Source: RGIG3002 sp964449325
GTDB taxonomy: Bacteria; Bacillota; Clostridia; Lachnospirales; Lachnospiraceae
Length of the DNA: 38,531 nucleotides
Assembly: GCA_964449325.1 (NCBI GenBank)
Contig: CAYUYJ010000027.1
Location: forward strand, 1-38,531
Direction of reading: 5' to 3'
Shown here: piece by piece, positions 8,623 to 17,197 of the stretch
Position numbering within the stretch: position 1 is the stretch's first letter
Layout of the letters: every line of letters starts with the position of its first letter
Position numbers and translations under genes: made by a program
Notes under the pieces: generated by a model
The model's database searches: none
What the model was told of the DNA's origin: nothing
The model's input: the letters and a program-made list of their open reading frames with translations, nothing else

Positions 8623-9681
8623 CTACTCCTGTTTCCAGTTTAAGAGTTCTTCCCGTAATGCAGACAAAAGCTGCTCTTCAGGCACTTTTTTGACAATTTC
8701 CCCTTTCTTGATAAGCAGACCTTCCCCGATTCCGCCTGCAATTCCGATATCCGCTTCTTTGGCTTCACCGGGTCCGTTTACCGCACACCCCATCACTGCC
8801 ACCTTGATATCAAGAGGAATATCTGCTACCATATTTTCCACCTGATTAGCCAGACCGATTAAATCAATTTTCGTTCTGCCGCAGGTCGGGCAGGACACGA
8901 TTTCCACGCCACCCTTCCGCAGTCCTAATGTCCGTAAAATCAGTTTGGCAGATTTGATTTCCTCAACCGGGTCACCGGTCAGGGATACCCTTATCGTATC
9001 ACCGATTCCCTGATGTAAAATCAGACCAAGTCCGATTGAAGATTTAATATTTCCGCTGATAATCGTACCGGATTCGGTAATTCCCACATGCAACGGATGA
9101 TTCGTCTTTTCAGCCAGAATTTCATGTGCCCTGACACACATCAGCACATCCGAAGATTTGATACTGATTACCAGATTATCGTAGCCCATATCCTCTATTA
9201 ATTTAACCTTGTCAAGAGCACTTTCTACAATTCCCTCTGCCGTCACACCTCCGTATTTTTCCACCAGATTCTTTTCCAGAGAGCCGCTGTTTACCCCTAC
9301 ACGGATGGGTACATGATATTCTTTCGCTACCCGCACAACCTCTTCCACTTTTTCCCGGCTTCCGATATTTCCGGGATTAATACGGATTTTGTCTGCACCG
9401 TTTTCGATTGCCGCAATTGCCATTTTATAATCAAAATGAATATCTGCCACAAGCGGAATGCCGATTTCTTTTTTAATTTCTTTGATTGCCTGTGCTGCTT
9501 CCAAAGTAGGTACGGTGGAGCGGATAATATCACAGCCCGCTGCTTCCAAACGCTTAATCTGTGCTACGGTTGCCTTCACATCTTCTGTTCTTGTATTGGT
9601 CATGGATTGAATCAGAATGGGATTCCCCCCTCCGATTTTTTTATTTCCTATCTGTACGATTTTAGTCTGTTCACGATTCAT
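8623..9681 (-). CDS. ispG: 4-hydroxy-3-methylbut-2-en-1-yl diphosphate synthase (IspG/GcpE)
   Basis: MEP-pathway enzyme that converts the cyclic diphosphate MEcPP to HMBPP using a [4Fe-4S] cluster and reduced flavodoxin or ferredoxin. The protein is 352 residues, the normal bacterial two-domain length. The N-terminal TIM barrel starts with the typical GNKKIGGGNPILIQSMTNT. The C-terminal domain carries the cluster cysteines in SCPTCGRTKIDL and MGCAVNGPGEAKEADIGIAG. An upstream GGGG about eight bases from ATG serves as ribosome binding site. It sits between the kinase gene and polC. With dxr and ispF it is one of three MEP genes in the window. Confidence 0.98.
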   Translation of the reverse strand: MNREQTKIVQIGNKKIGGGNPILIQSMTNTRTEDVKATVAQIKRLEAAGCDIIRSTVPTLEAAQAIKEIKKEIGIPLVADIHFDYKMAIAAIENGADKIRINPGNIGSREKVEEVVRVAKEYHVPIRVGVNSGSLEKNLVEKYGGVTAEGIVESALDKVKLIEDMGYDNLVISIKSSDVLMCVRAHEILAEKTNHPLHVGITESGTIISGNIKSSIGLGLILHQGIGDTIRVSLTGDPVEEIKSAKLILRTLGLRKGGVEIVSCPTCGRTKIDLIGLANQVENMVADIPLDIKVAVMGCAVNGPGEAKEADIGIAGGIGEGLLIKKGEIVKKVPEEQLLSALREELLNWKQE

Positions 9682-9752
9682 TTTGATTTCCCCGTTTCTT
9701 TCCGACTTTCTTATTCAAATATTATATCATTGTTCCCTCCAAAAAGGTACTT

Positions 9753-10943
9753 CTATTTTGATTTTAAAAGTACCACTTTTTCCAAGCTTCTACCGCTTTC
9801 CAAATCTTTCCAGATTACTGTGATTTCCGCTCCTTTTTCTCCCTCAAAGAGCGTATGCGGAACTGCCATATGAAAATCCGTATCCGTCTTATAAAACGTA
9901 CCCTCTTTGATAAGAATCGTTTCTTTTTTCTTATTGTACATAACTAACGGCAGTATCCCTTTTTCCTCTGCCTGCTCCGCTATTACATTTTCCTGCCTGT
10001 TCCTTGCATAAATCCTTTTCGGCAGAACGTTGTTTTCCTGCCCGTTATTTGTCTGTATGAGAAAAAGAAGACCGCATAAAAGAACTGTCAGTACAAACAA
10101 ACCGCCACCACATTTTTCCGTCAAAAGAATATTTTTTCTCTCCTCTGTGATATACCGTTTTTGCTTTCTGCTCCATCGCCGTTTTTTCTTTGCCTTACTT
10201 TCATAAGTTTTTAATTCTTCCAACACCTCAGCCATATTGGTATACCGCTTTGCCCGCTCTTTCTCCATACATTTTTCCACAATTTTCTCCAAGCCTTCGG
10301 AAATCAGCGGATTGCATTCCCTGACCTTCTGAAACCGATAGGGTGGCCTGGAAGGATTTTTTCCTGTCAGCATGTGATACATCGTCGTGCCAAAGCCGTA
10401 AATATCACTTTTTTCATCCACAATGCCATCCTTTTCAAACTGCTCCGGTGCGCTGTACCCGAAGGTGCCTGTCTTCTGTTTCTGCCTTTGTCCGTCTTTT
10501 TTGACAAACGCGCTGTTAAAATCAATCAACTTCACTTTATCTCCCACATCCAGAATCAAATTTGCCGGTTTCAAATCACGGTAAATCATTTTTTCCGGAA
10601 GCTCATGCAGATATTGCAGACACTCCCCTATACGCAGTCCGATTTCCACCGCACGCCCCTCGTCAAAAGGTTCCCCTGTTTCCAAAACAGAAAGCAGATT
10701 TTTCCCTGTCATATATTCCATCACCATGCAGATATGCTCTTCCTGTTGAAATACATCATAAATAATCGGAATTGCCGGGTGCTTCAGCCTCTTTAATACC
10801 TCCGCCTCTTCAAAAGCAGAACACTTCTCCCTATCCGTCTTTTTCACCGCTACATAACGGTTCAGGTGCTTGTCAAATGCCTTATAAACCATTCCGCCGG
10901 CACCATTCCCTATGTCCTCCAGCATCAGATAACGTTCTTCCAT
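9753..10943 (-). CDS. Membrane-anchored Ser/Thr protein kinase without PASTA repeats
   Basis: Hanks-type kinase of about 396 residues. Visible motifs are the glycine loop GNGAGGMVY (12-20), the VAVKK lysine (about 34), the catalytic loop YRDLKPANLIL (121-131), DFN in place of DFG (141-143), and APE (165-167). A basic juxtamembrane stretch precedes a single transmembrane segment (about 279-297) and an extracytoplasmic tail of about 100 residues with no PASTA pattern. The ATG at 10943 follows AAAGGGG; a GTG at 10964 would add seven residues. It lies directly after a PP2C phosphatase gene, forming a kinase/phosphatase pair. The Mg-binding Asp of DFG is kept, so activity is likely. What its external tail senses is unknown. 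Confidence 0.92.
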   Translation of the reverse strand: MEERYLMLEDIGNGAGGMVYKAFDKHLNRYVAVKKTDREKCSAFEEAEVLKRLKHPAIPIIYDVFQQEEHICMVMEYMTGKNLLSVLETGEPFDEGRAVEIGLRIGECLQYLHELPEKMIYRDLKPANLILDVGDKVKLIDFNSAFVKKDGQRQKQKTGTFGYSAPEQFEKDGIVDEKSDIYGFGTTMYHMLTGKNPSRPPYRFQKVRECNPLISEGLEKIVEKCMEKERAKRYTNMAEVLEELKTYESKAKKKRRWSRKQKRYITEERKNILLTEKCGGGLFVLTVLLCGLLFLIQTNNGQENNVLPKRIYARNRQENVIAEQAEEKGILPLVMYNKKKETILIKEGTFYKTDTDFHMAVPHTLFEGEKGAEITVIWKDLESGRSLEKVVLLKSK

Positions 10944-10966
10944 ACTTTCCCCTTTCTTCCTCACAC

Positions 10967-11659
10967 CTACAGAATAATACTGACGGCAGAAACATTATCC
11001 TGCATTCTCCGTTTTTTTATCTGCTCGCCTGCTTCTCCCATTCTTTTCTTTAACACTGTCTCCTCTCTGCATGTCGGCGATGCTGCAATCTCCATTTCCT
11101 TCTCCGAAAGCTTTTTGTAAAACCCATCTGTACAAAGTAAAAATGCACATCTGCCAAAGATTCTTCCACGTTTCCACTGGGGCTTTTCCCATTTTCCGGC
11201 ACCGATGCAGCGATGTAACACTTTTCCGTCTCCATCCTCCCTTGTGAGTACCTTCATTTTTCCCGTAATTTTATAGGCGCGGCTGTCGCCGATATGAAAA
11301 AGCCAAAACCTTCTTTTCAACACAATCAGTGCCGTCACGGTTGTCCCTAAACAGATTCCTTTTGTTCTTCCGTATTCTTTTATTTTTTCATCTGCTTCAT
11401 AAAGCAGCTTTACTGCCGATTTGTAAATCGACTTGTCACTCTTTTGTTTTTCCGTCATAGGGATGAACTCTTTATAAAACCAGACAACAAGCATTTCAGC
11501 CATATATCCGCTTGCCGTTTCTCCCTCCTTCAGTCCGCCGATACCGTCACAGACTGCCGCCAGAAGCACGGTTCCGTTCCTTGTTTCCGCCTCCTGCAAA
11601 ACAAGGGAATCCTCATTGACAGGACACTCACCCTTCTCCCATAAATATGCTGTTTTCAC
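10967..11659 (-). CDS. PP2C-family Ser/Thr protein phosphatase
   Basis: Metal-dependent phosphatase of 230 residues that most likely reverses phosphorylation by the kinase encoded downstream. PP2C motifs are visible: NED near residue 15, VCDGIGG (37-42), HIGDSRAY, CTDGFY and a final DN pair near the C-terminus (RRMQDNVSAV). No transmembrane segment is seen, so it is cytosolic. The start is GTG at 11659, with AAAGGAG five bases upstream. Its TAG stop is two bases from the GTG and 24 from the preferred ATG of the kinase, so the two are likely translationally coupled. The pair separates rseP from ispG, genes that are adjacent in many Firmicutes. Confidence 0.9.
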   Translation of the reverse strand: MKTAYLWEKGECPVNEDSLVLQEAETRNGTVLLAAVCDGIGGLKEGETASGYMAEMLVVWFYKEFIPMTEKQKSDKSIYKSAVKLLYEADEKIKEYGRTKGICLGTTVTALIVLKRRFWLFHIGDSRAYKITGKMKVLTREDGDGKVLHRCIGAGKWEKPQWKRGRIFGRCAFLLCTDGFYKKLSEKEMEIAASPTCREETVLKKRMGEAGEQIKKRRMQDNVSAVSIIL

Positions 11660-11951
11660 GTTACTCCTTTCTGCGTTTTACTGCTCCTATTGTTATACTG
11701 TTTTTACTGAGAATTCTATTTTAGATATAAACCTTTACCCTTGGAATCTTTTGATACTTTAGAATGTTGATAGAAAAAAAGAAGTTCCAACTTGCTTTAC
11801 AGATTTTTCAGTGACTTCACTTTACTACATTTCTCTCGATAACGCAAGTCCAAAATTACTATCGTTTTCAGTCCCCAAAAATAAAAAAGGAACTGCCTGT
11901 AATTTCCCCAAAGACAATTCCTTTTCTTTTATTTTCATACCGTTTTCTAAC
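11660..11951. other. Intergenic gap with one terminator
   Basis: About 290 AT-rich bases between the PP2C start and the rseP stop. Apart from the rseP terminator (11880-11928) I see no gene. A promoter for the PP2C-kinase-ispG-polC unit must lie here, but no hexamer pair stands out. Confidence 0.4.
11880..11928 (-). terminator. Intrinsic terminator of the pyrH-rseP operon
   Basis: On the minus strand AAAGGAATTG pairs with CAGTTCCTTT (one G-T pair) around a loop of about 20 bases, followed by TTTTTTATTTTT. It closes the operon ending in rseP and separates it from the PP2C/kinase/ispG/polC unit. Confidence 0.8.
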
Positions 11952-13019
11952 TTATCTTCCGAACAAACGCATAATATCGTTGTACATGACAAGCACCATC
12001 AGCACCATAAATACCACTAATCCGATAAAGTGTACCATTCCTTCCTTCTCCGGCGGTACAGGCTTTCCTCGTATCACTTCCACAAACAGAAATACCAGTC
12101 TTCCTCCGTCCAAAGCCGGTAAGGGAAGCAGGTTCAATACCCCAAGGTTTACCGACAGCAGAATGGCAATATTCATCATGGAAAATAACACCGTAGATGC
12201 TCCGTGATCCTTCGTCGCCTCATAGGTTTCTCCTACAACCTGTGCAATTCCTACCGGTCCAGATACATCATCCTTGCTCACATTTCCATGCAAAATCATA
12301 CCAAGACTTTTGAAGGTGGCACGCATCCAGTATTGCACCTCATAAGCACTGTACTGAAGCAGTTTAAAACCTTTACACTCGATATAAGTCCCTCTGCCGT
12401 AAATCCCCATATAATACCGTCCTGCCGCTTCATCATAAATGGGATTTAACGTAGTTTCATGCTTTTCCCCATCTCTTTCATAGACAATTTCCATACTTTC
12501 CCCCTGATTAAGCATAGAAATTAAGGAAACCTCCCGATAAAGATGAATGTTCTCACCGTTAATCTCTTTTATAATATCTCCTGTCTGTAAACCTGCCGCC
12601 TCAGCCGCACCGCCTTCTGTCACCTGCTCCAGAACCGGCAAATCCGTTCCGCAATAGCCTACTACAATCACCGAAAAAATAAAAGCAAGGAGAAAATTAA
12701 ACAGCGGACCTGCAATGACACAGGAAATTCTTGACCACACATTTGCTGCCAAAAAGGACCCCGGTTCCGGTGCAGTTCCTTCCTCCATATTCAATCCGTC
12801 TTCCCCGTCAAACATACAGGCACCGCCAAAAGGCAGCAATTTCAAAGAATATTTGGTTTCTCCTTTATGGAATGCACAAATTGTAGGTCCCATTCCCACC
12901 GCAAACTCAACTACCCGTATTCCGTTTGCCTTGGCAAGAATAAAGTGCCCGAATTCGTGGGATATCACGATTACACTAAAAATTACAATAAACAAAAGTA
13001 TCGATACTAAAGTTGTCAC
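11952..13019 (-). CDS. rseP: RseP-type site-2 intramembrane zinc metalloprotease
   Basis: Intramembrane protease of 355 residues (RseP/RasP/YluC family), which in relatives cleaves anti-sigma factors and remnant signal peptides within the membrane. The zinc motif HEFGH lies at residues 21-25 in the first transmembrane helix. A PDZ domain follows (about 125-205, with GLQTGDIIKEING). The second active-site motif NLLPLPALDGGR, carrying the third ligand, lies near residue 300, followed by a C-terminal transmembrane helix. Start is GTG at 13019, which overlaps the TAG stop of dxr by one base, indicating translational coupling. It is the last gene before a strong terminator. Confidence 0.96.
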   Translation of the reverse strand: MTTLVSILLFIVIFSVIVISHEFGHFILAKANGIRVVEFAVGMGPTICAFHKGETKYSLKLLPFGGACMFDGEDGLNMEEGTAPEPGSFLAANVWSRISCVIAGPLFNFLLAFIFSVIVVGYCGTDLPVLEQVTEGGAAEAAGLQTGDIIKEINGENIHLYREVSLISMLNQGESMEIVYERDGEKHETTLNPIYDEAAGRYYMGIYGRGTYIECKGFKLLQYSAYEVQYWMRATFKSLGMILHGNVSKDDVSGPVGIAQVVGETYEATKDHGASTVLFSMMNIAILLSVNLGVLNLLPLPALDGGRLVFLFVEVIRGKPVPPEKEGMVHFIGLVVFMVLMVLVMYNDIMRLFGR

Positions 13020-14170
13020 TATAAGTCCATCCTCTGCATAATATAGTCATAAGTTTCTGCCTCTGCCAAAAGAATCTGTTCCACATCCGGATTTTCCACT
13101 TTTCTATGATGCTCCATGGACATCTGAATAATCTCCGGTATTTGCAGGAACCTGATTCTCTTATCCAAAAATAAGGCAACTGCTTTTTCATTTGCAGCAT
13201 TGTATACGGTCGGCATACTGCCGCCTGCTTTTGCTGCTTCAAAGGCAAGCTTCAAACCGGTAAAGGTTTCCATATCCGGCTTTTCAAAAGTAATCTGTGC
13301 CAAATCATAAAAATCAACCCGTTTTCCATCCATCGGTCTTCGATCCGGATAAAATAGCGCATATTGAATCGGCAGCTTCATATCAGGCGTACCAAGCTGT
13401 GCCATAATCCCGCCATCCACATATTCCACCATAGAATGAATGATACTCTGGGGATGCACTACCACTTGTATCCGGTCTAACTCTACATCAAAAAGCCATT
13501 TTGCCTCCATGACCTCCAGCCCCTTATTTACCAACGTGGAGGAATCAATCGTAATCTTCCTTCCCATAGACCAGTTTGGATGCTTTAAGGCATCTTCTAC
13601 GGTCATGGTTTCCAATTCCTTTTTTGTTTTCCCCCGAAACGGTCCTCCCGAAGCAGTCAAAAGGATTTTGCTCACCTGACTTCTCTTTTCACCGTTCATG
13701 GACTGGAAAATAGCACTGTGCTCACTATCCACCGGTAAAATCGGTACTCCGTGCTTTTGGGCAAGCGGCATAATAATATGTCCCGCCGTAACCAGTGTTT
13801 CTTTATTGGCAAGCGCAATGGTTTTTCCATGCTCTATTGCTGCAATAGTAGGGCGAATTCCAATCATCCCTACTATTGCGGTAAGAACAATATCCGTATC
13901 CGGTAACGTGGAAATCTCCAAAAGCCCATCCATGCCACAGCCGATTTCCACATCCAAATCCGCCGTTTTTTCCCGCAGACTCTTGGCCGCTTCCTCGCTC
14001 CACATCACAGCTTTTTTCGGATGAAATTCCCGAATCTGCTGTTCCATCAGCTCTACGTTTCCGCCTGCCGCCAGAGCCGTTACTTCCAAATCATCCCGAT
14101 AGGCTTTTACTACTTCTAAGGTCTGCGTTCCGATAGAGCCCGTAGAACCAAGAATTGTCAATCGCTTCAT
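13019..14170 (-). CDS. dxr: 1-deoxy-D-xylulose 5-phosphate reductoisomerase
   Basis: Second enzyme of the MEP isoprenoid pathway, converting DXP to MEP with NADPH. The protein is 383 residues, the normal size. The N-terminal Rossmann motif LGSTGSIGTQTLEV is present, as are ALANKETLV, the metal-binding PVDSEHSAIFQ, the ASGGPFRG loop and HPNWSMGRKITIDSSTLVNK. Its stop overlaps the GTG of rseP. It follows cdsA in the conserved uppS-cdsA-dxr-rseP order found in many bacteria. Confidence 0.98.
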   Translation of the reverse strand: MKRLTILGSTGSIGTQTLEVVKAYRDDLEVTALAAGGNVELMEQQIREFHPKKAVMWSEEAAKSLREKTADLDVEIGCGMDGLLEISTLPDTDIVLTAIVGMIGIRPTIAAIEHGKTIALANKETLVTAGHIIMPLAQKHGVPILPVDSEHSAIFQSMNGEKRSQVSKILLTASGGPFRGKTKKELETMTVEDALKHPNWSMGRKITIDSSTLVNKGLEVMEAKWLFDVELDRIQVVVHPQSIIHSMVEYVDGGIMAQLGTPDMKLPIQYALFYPDRRPMDGKRVDFYDLAQITFEKPDMETFTGLKLAFEAAKAGGSMPTVYNAANEKAVALFLDKRIRFLQIPEIIQMSMEHHRKVENPDVEQILLAEAETYDYIMQRMDL

Positions 14171-14229
14171 ATTGAATACCTGCCTTTCTCACAAGTATAC
14201 TTCCTTTTTTTGTCTAATATGTGAAAACA

Positions 14230-15063
14230 CTAAAGTAAAAACAGGGCAAGAAAATAAATCATCGGTGCCGTAAAAATCACACTGTCAAACCGATCCATAA
14301 TACCGCCATGCCCCGGAATCAGCTTACCGTAATCCTTGATATCATGATCCCTTTTAATTCCGGATGCTGCCAAATCACCGACCTGTGAAACGACTGCGCC
14401 TGCCGCACCGATTGCTGCCAAAGTAAAAGAAATCCTTTGATCCGGAACAGCTTTTTCTACTACAAAATAGCCATAAAGTGCCCCCAGCAAAGCAGCACCG
14501 ACAATACCTCCTATCGCCCCTTCCACAGACTTTTTCGGACTCAGTTTCGGAGCAAGCTTATGCTTTCCAATCAACATACCCACACAATATGCACAAGTAT
14601 CACACCCCCATGAACTGATTAGTATCATCCAGACAATATATATTCCTGTTTCCATACTCCGTGTCAGATAAAGAAAAGACAACAGTACCGGAGCATAAAC
14701 AAACGAAAAAAATGTCGTCATCATCTGATTCGCTTTAAACTTCGGAAAAGAAAATACATACACAAACATAAATCCGACAAAGGAAAAGACAATGGCTGCC
14801 AAAACAGGAGTCAAAACCGCAGCATTCCGACACTCCATCAGAGCAAGCATGAGATAATAACAGAAAATACATACAAATCCCATTATTTCAAGCCCGTTTA
14901 CAGCCTTTCCTTCTGTATGGATTCCTGCCGCCTTTGACAACTCCATAAATGCAATTACCGCCAATGCCGCAAGCACTCCCAGAAGTAACCAATCTCCTGT
15001 CAATATTGTAACCAAAGCAATGATAACTAAAACAATCCCACTAAGTAATCTGGTCTTAAACAT
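14230..15063 (-). CDS. cdsA: Phosphatidate cytidylyltransferase
   Basis: Integral membrane enzyme making CDP-diacylglycerol from phosphatidate and CTP, the precursor of acidic phospholipids. About 277 residues with roughly eight hydrophobic segments. The C-terminal family signature is present: SGIKRDHDIKDYGKLIPGHG followed by GIMDRFDS. The ATG at 15063 is preferred because GGAGG lies five bases upstream; an ATG at 15075 would add four residues but has no good site. It lies 27 bases after uppS and 59 bases before dxr, in one operon. Confidence 0.96.
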   Translation of the reverse strand: MFKTRLLSGIVLVIIALVTILTGDWLLLGVLAALAVIAFMELSKAAGIHTEGKAVNGLEIMGFVCIFCYYLMLALMECRNAAVLTPVLAAIVFSFVGFMFVYVFSFPKFKANQMMTTFFSFVYAPVLLSFLYLTRSMETGIYIVWMILISSWGCDTCAYCVGMLIGKHKLAPKLSPKKSVEGAIGGIVGAALLGALYGYFVVEKAVPDQRISFTLAAIGAAGAVVSQVGDLAASGIKRDHDIKDYGKLIPGHGGIMDRFDSVIFTAPMIYFLALFLL

Positions 15064-15090
15064 AATAACCTCCATCTTATCCGTGCTTTA

Positions 15091-15795
15091 TCATTCTTTT
15101 ACAAGACCGTATTTTCTGTCCCTATGATTATATGCTTCAATAGCTTTTTCTAATTCTTCTTTGGAGAAATCCGGCCATGCCACCGGCGTAAAGTAAAATT
15201 CCGTATAAGCCAACTGCCAGAGAAGGAAATTGGAAATCCGTTGTTCGTTACACGTACGAATAAGCAAATCCGGCTCCGGTAAGCCTTTGGTATCCAATGT
15301 ATCGGAAACAAGCTCTTCCGTAATATCCTCCGGCTTCAGGCTGCCGTTTTCCACATCCTCTGTCAGTTTTTTTATGGCACGTACAATTTCATCCCTGCCG
15401 CCATAATTTAAAGCAATCTGGAAATGCAGACCGGTATTATCTTTCGTAGCCTCCTCCAGTTCTGCAATCCTTGTTCTGATATCCTCATCCAGTCTGGTTT
15501 TATCACCAAGTACACGGACACACATATTGTTCTTTGCCGCTGTTTTCAGACAAGTCTTCATGTAATTTCTAAGAAGCTTCATTAAAGCATCCACCTCGTC
15601 CTGCGGCCGGTTCCAGTTTTCTGTGGAAAACGCATATACGGTTAAATACTGTATTCCCATTTTGTAGGCTTCTTCGCAGATTACCTCTACAGTCTTTGCT
15701 CCCTGCACATGACCGTAATTTCTGGGCATTCCTTTTGCTTTTGCCCATCTTCCGTTTCCATCTAAAATAATTGCTACATGCTTCGGGATATTCAT
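15091..15795 (-). CDS. uppS: Isoprenyl transferase (undecaprenyl diphosphate synthase)
   Basis: cis-Prenyltransferase of 234 residues that extends farnesyl diphosphate with isopentenyl diphosphate to the C55 lipid carrier used in wall synthesis. The catalytic Asp/Arg region reads AIILDGNGRWAKAKGMPRNY near the N-terminus. Further family blocks are TVYAFSTENWNRP and, near the end, EQRISNFLLWQLAYTEFYF. The usual RTSGEQRISNF block reads RTCNEQRISNF, a small variation. AAAGGAG precedes the ATG closely. It uses products of the MEP pathway to which dxr, ispG and ispF in this window contribute. Confidence 0.97.
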   Translation of the reverse strand: MNIPKHVAIILDGNGRWAKAKGMPRNYGHVQGAKTVEVICEEAYKMGIQYLTVYAFSTENWNRPQDEVDALMKLLRNYMKTCLKTAAKNNMCVRVLGDKTRLDEDIRTRIAELEEATKDNTGLHFQIALNYGGRDEIVRAIKKLTEDVENGSLKPEDITEELVSDTLDTKGLPEPDLLIRTCNEQRISNFLLWQLAYTEFYFTPVAWPDFSKEELEKAIEAYNHRDRKYGLVKE

Positions 15796-15900
15796 CCGCT
15801 CCGCTCCTTTCTCCGCTTTATACGCAGTGAAAGGGACAAGCCGTTGACTTTACGTTTTTCCGCCTGCCCCTCATTCGCAAATCCTACTGCCGTTTTCCGA

Positions 15901-16452
15901 TTAGACAGTAAGAATCTCTTTTGATTTTTCTTCTACCAAAGTATCAATATCTTTAATATACTTATCTGTAAGCTTCTGCAGTTTATCCTCTAACTGTTTG
16001 ATTTCGTCTTCGGATACTTCTTCTTTTGCAAGCTTCTTGAATGCATCATTTCCTTCGCGTCTGATATTTCGGATTGCAACTTTGCTGTCTTCACCTTTTT
16101 TCTTTACTTCCTTCACTAAATCTTTACGGCGTTCTTCCGTAAGTTCCGGAAAAACAAGGCGGATTACACTTCCGTCATTAGACGGTGTAATTCCCACATC
16201 AGAAGCCATGATTGCTTTTTCGATTTCACGAATTAAACTCTTTTCCCAAGGTGCAATCTGAATCATTCTTGCTTCCGGTACACTGATATTGCCCACCTGC
16301 TGAATCGGTGTAGGTGTTCCGTAATAATCGACTTTAATTTTATCAAGCACATGAGGATTAGCACGTCCTGCACGAATCGTTGCATAGTCGGCTGCTAAAT
16401 AATCATATGCCTTTTTCATCTTTTCATCAAACTGCTGTAATCTCTCGTCCAT
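15901..16452 (-). CDS. frr: Ribosome recycling factor
   Basis: A 183-residue RRF that, with EF-G, splits post-termination ribosomes. The length and the all-helical plus beta composition fit. Family blocks seen are TIRAGRANPHVLDKIKVDYY, the segment NISVPEARMIQIAPWEKSLI and LTEERRKDLVKEVKKKGEDS. A good AAAGGAG site lies upstream. It sits between pyrH and uppS, the usual order; rpsB and tsf, which often precede pyrH, are absent here. Confidence 0.98.
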   Translation of the reverse strand: MDERLQQFDEKMKKAYDYLAADYATIRAGRANPHVLDKIKVDYYGTPTPIQQVGNISVPEARMIQIAPWEKSLIREIEKAIMASDVGITPSNDGSVIRLVFPELTEERRKDLVKEVKKKGEDSKVAIRNIRREGNDAFKKLAKEEVSEDEIKQLEDKLQKLTDKYIKDIDTLVEEKSKEILTV

Positions 16453-16484
16453 ATAGTTATTAAGCTCCTTTCAAAGCAGATATT

Positions 16485-17180
16485 TTATACTGTAACCTTT
16501 GTTCCTTTAAAATTTCCTTTTACAGTGTTTACAATACTGTTTTCTTCATTGAGACCAAATACCCACATCGGCATCTTGTTATCTCTTGCCAAAATGGAAG
16601 CGGTCATATCCACTACCTGAAGATTTTTAGCCACCACTTCATCAATTGTGATTTCATCGTATTTTACCGCATTCGGATTCACCTTTGGATCAGAATCATA
16701 CACGCCGTCAATTGCTTTTGCCAAAAGAATCACATCAGCCTCTACCTCCACAGCACGCAACACCACACCGGTATCCGTAGAAAAATAAGGATGACCCGTA
16801 CCACCTGCAAAAAATACGACCTGTCCCTTTTCAAAATATTTGTTTGCCCTGTCCTTAGAAAAAAGCTTGGTAAAAGAACCACATTCAAAAGGAGTAAGGA
16901 TATTTGTCATCATCCCAACCGAGCGAAAAATCTCTGACACATAAATACAGTTCATCACCGTAGCCAGCATCCCAATCTGGTCTGCCTTTGTCCGGTCAAT
17001 ATTCTCGCTGGAACGCCCACGCCAGAAATTGCCTCCACCAATAACAATACCAACCTGAATACCATCATCCACAAGCTGTTTTACCTGCTTTGCCACCCCA
17101 ACCACGGTAGCCTCGTCAAAACCGGTTTTCTTTTCTCCCGCTAATGCTTCTCCACTAAGTTTAAGTAAAATTCTTTTCAT
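16485..17180 (-). CDS. pyrH: UMP kinase
   Basis: Bacterial UMP kinase of the amino-acid-kinase fold, phosphorylating UMP to UDP with ATP. 231 residues, normal for the hexameric bacterial enzyme. Signatures include KRILLKLSGEALAG at the start, GIVIGGGNFWRGR, the VVFFAGGTGHPYFSTDTGVV stretch and KAIDGVYDSDPK. GAGG lies upstream of the ATG. It lies 17 bases after the bactofilin gene and 32 bases before frr. Confidence 0.98.
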   Translation of the reverse strand: MKRILLKLSGEALAGEKKTGFDEATVVGVAKQVKQLVDDGIQVGIVIGGGNFWRGRSSENIDRTKADQIGMLATVMNCIYVSEIFRSVGMMTNILTPFECGSFTKLFSKDRANKYFEKGQVVFFAGGTGHPYFSTDTGVVLRAVEVEADVILLAKAIDGVYDSDPKVNPNAVKYDEITIDEVVAKNLQVVDMTASILARDNKMPMWVFGLNEENSIVNTVKGNFKGTKVTV

Positions 17181-17197
17181 CCGCTTGCCTCAACTTA

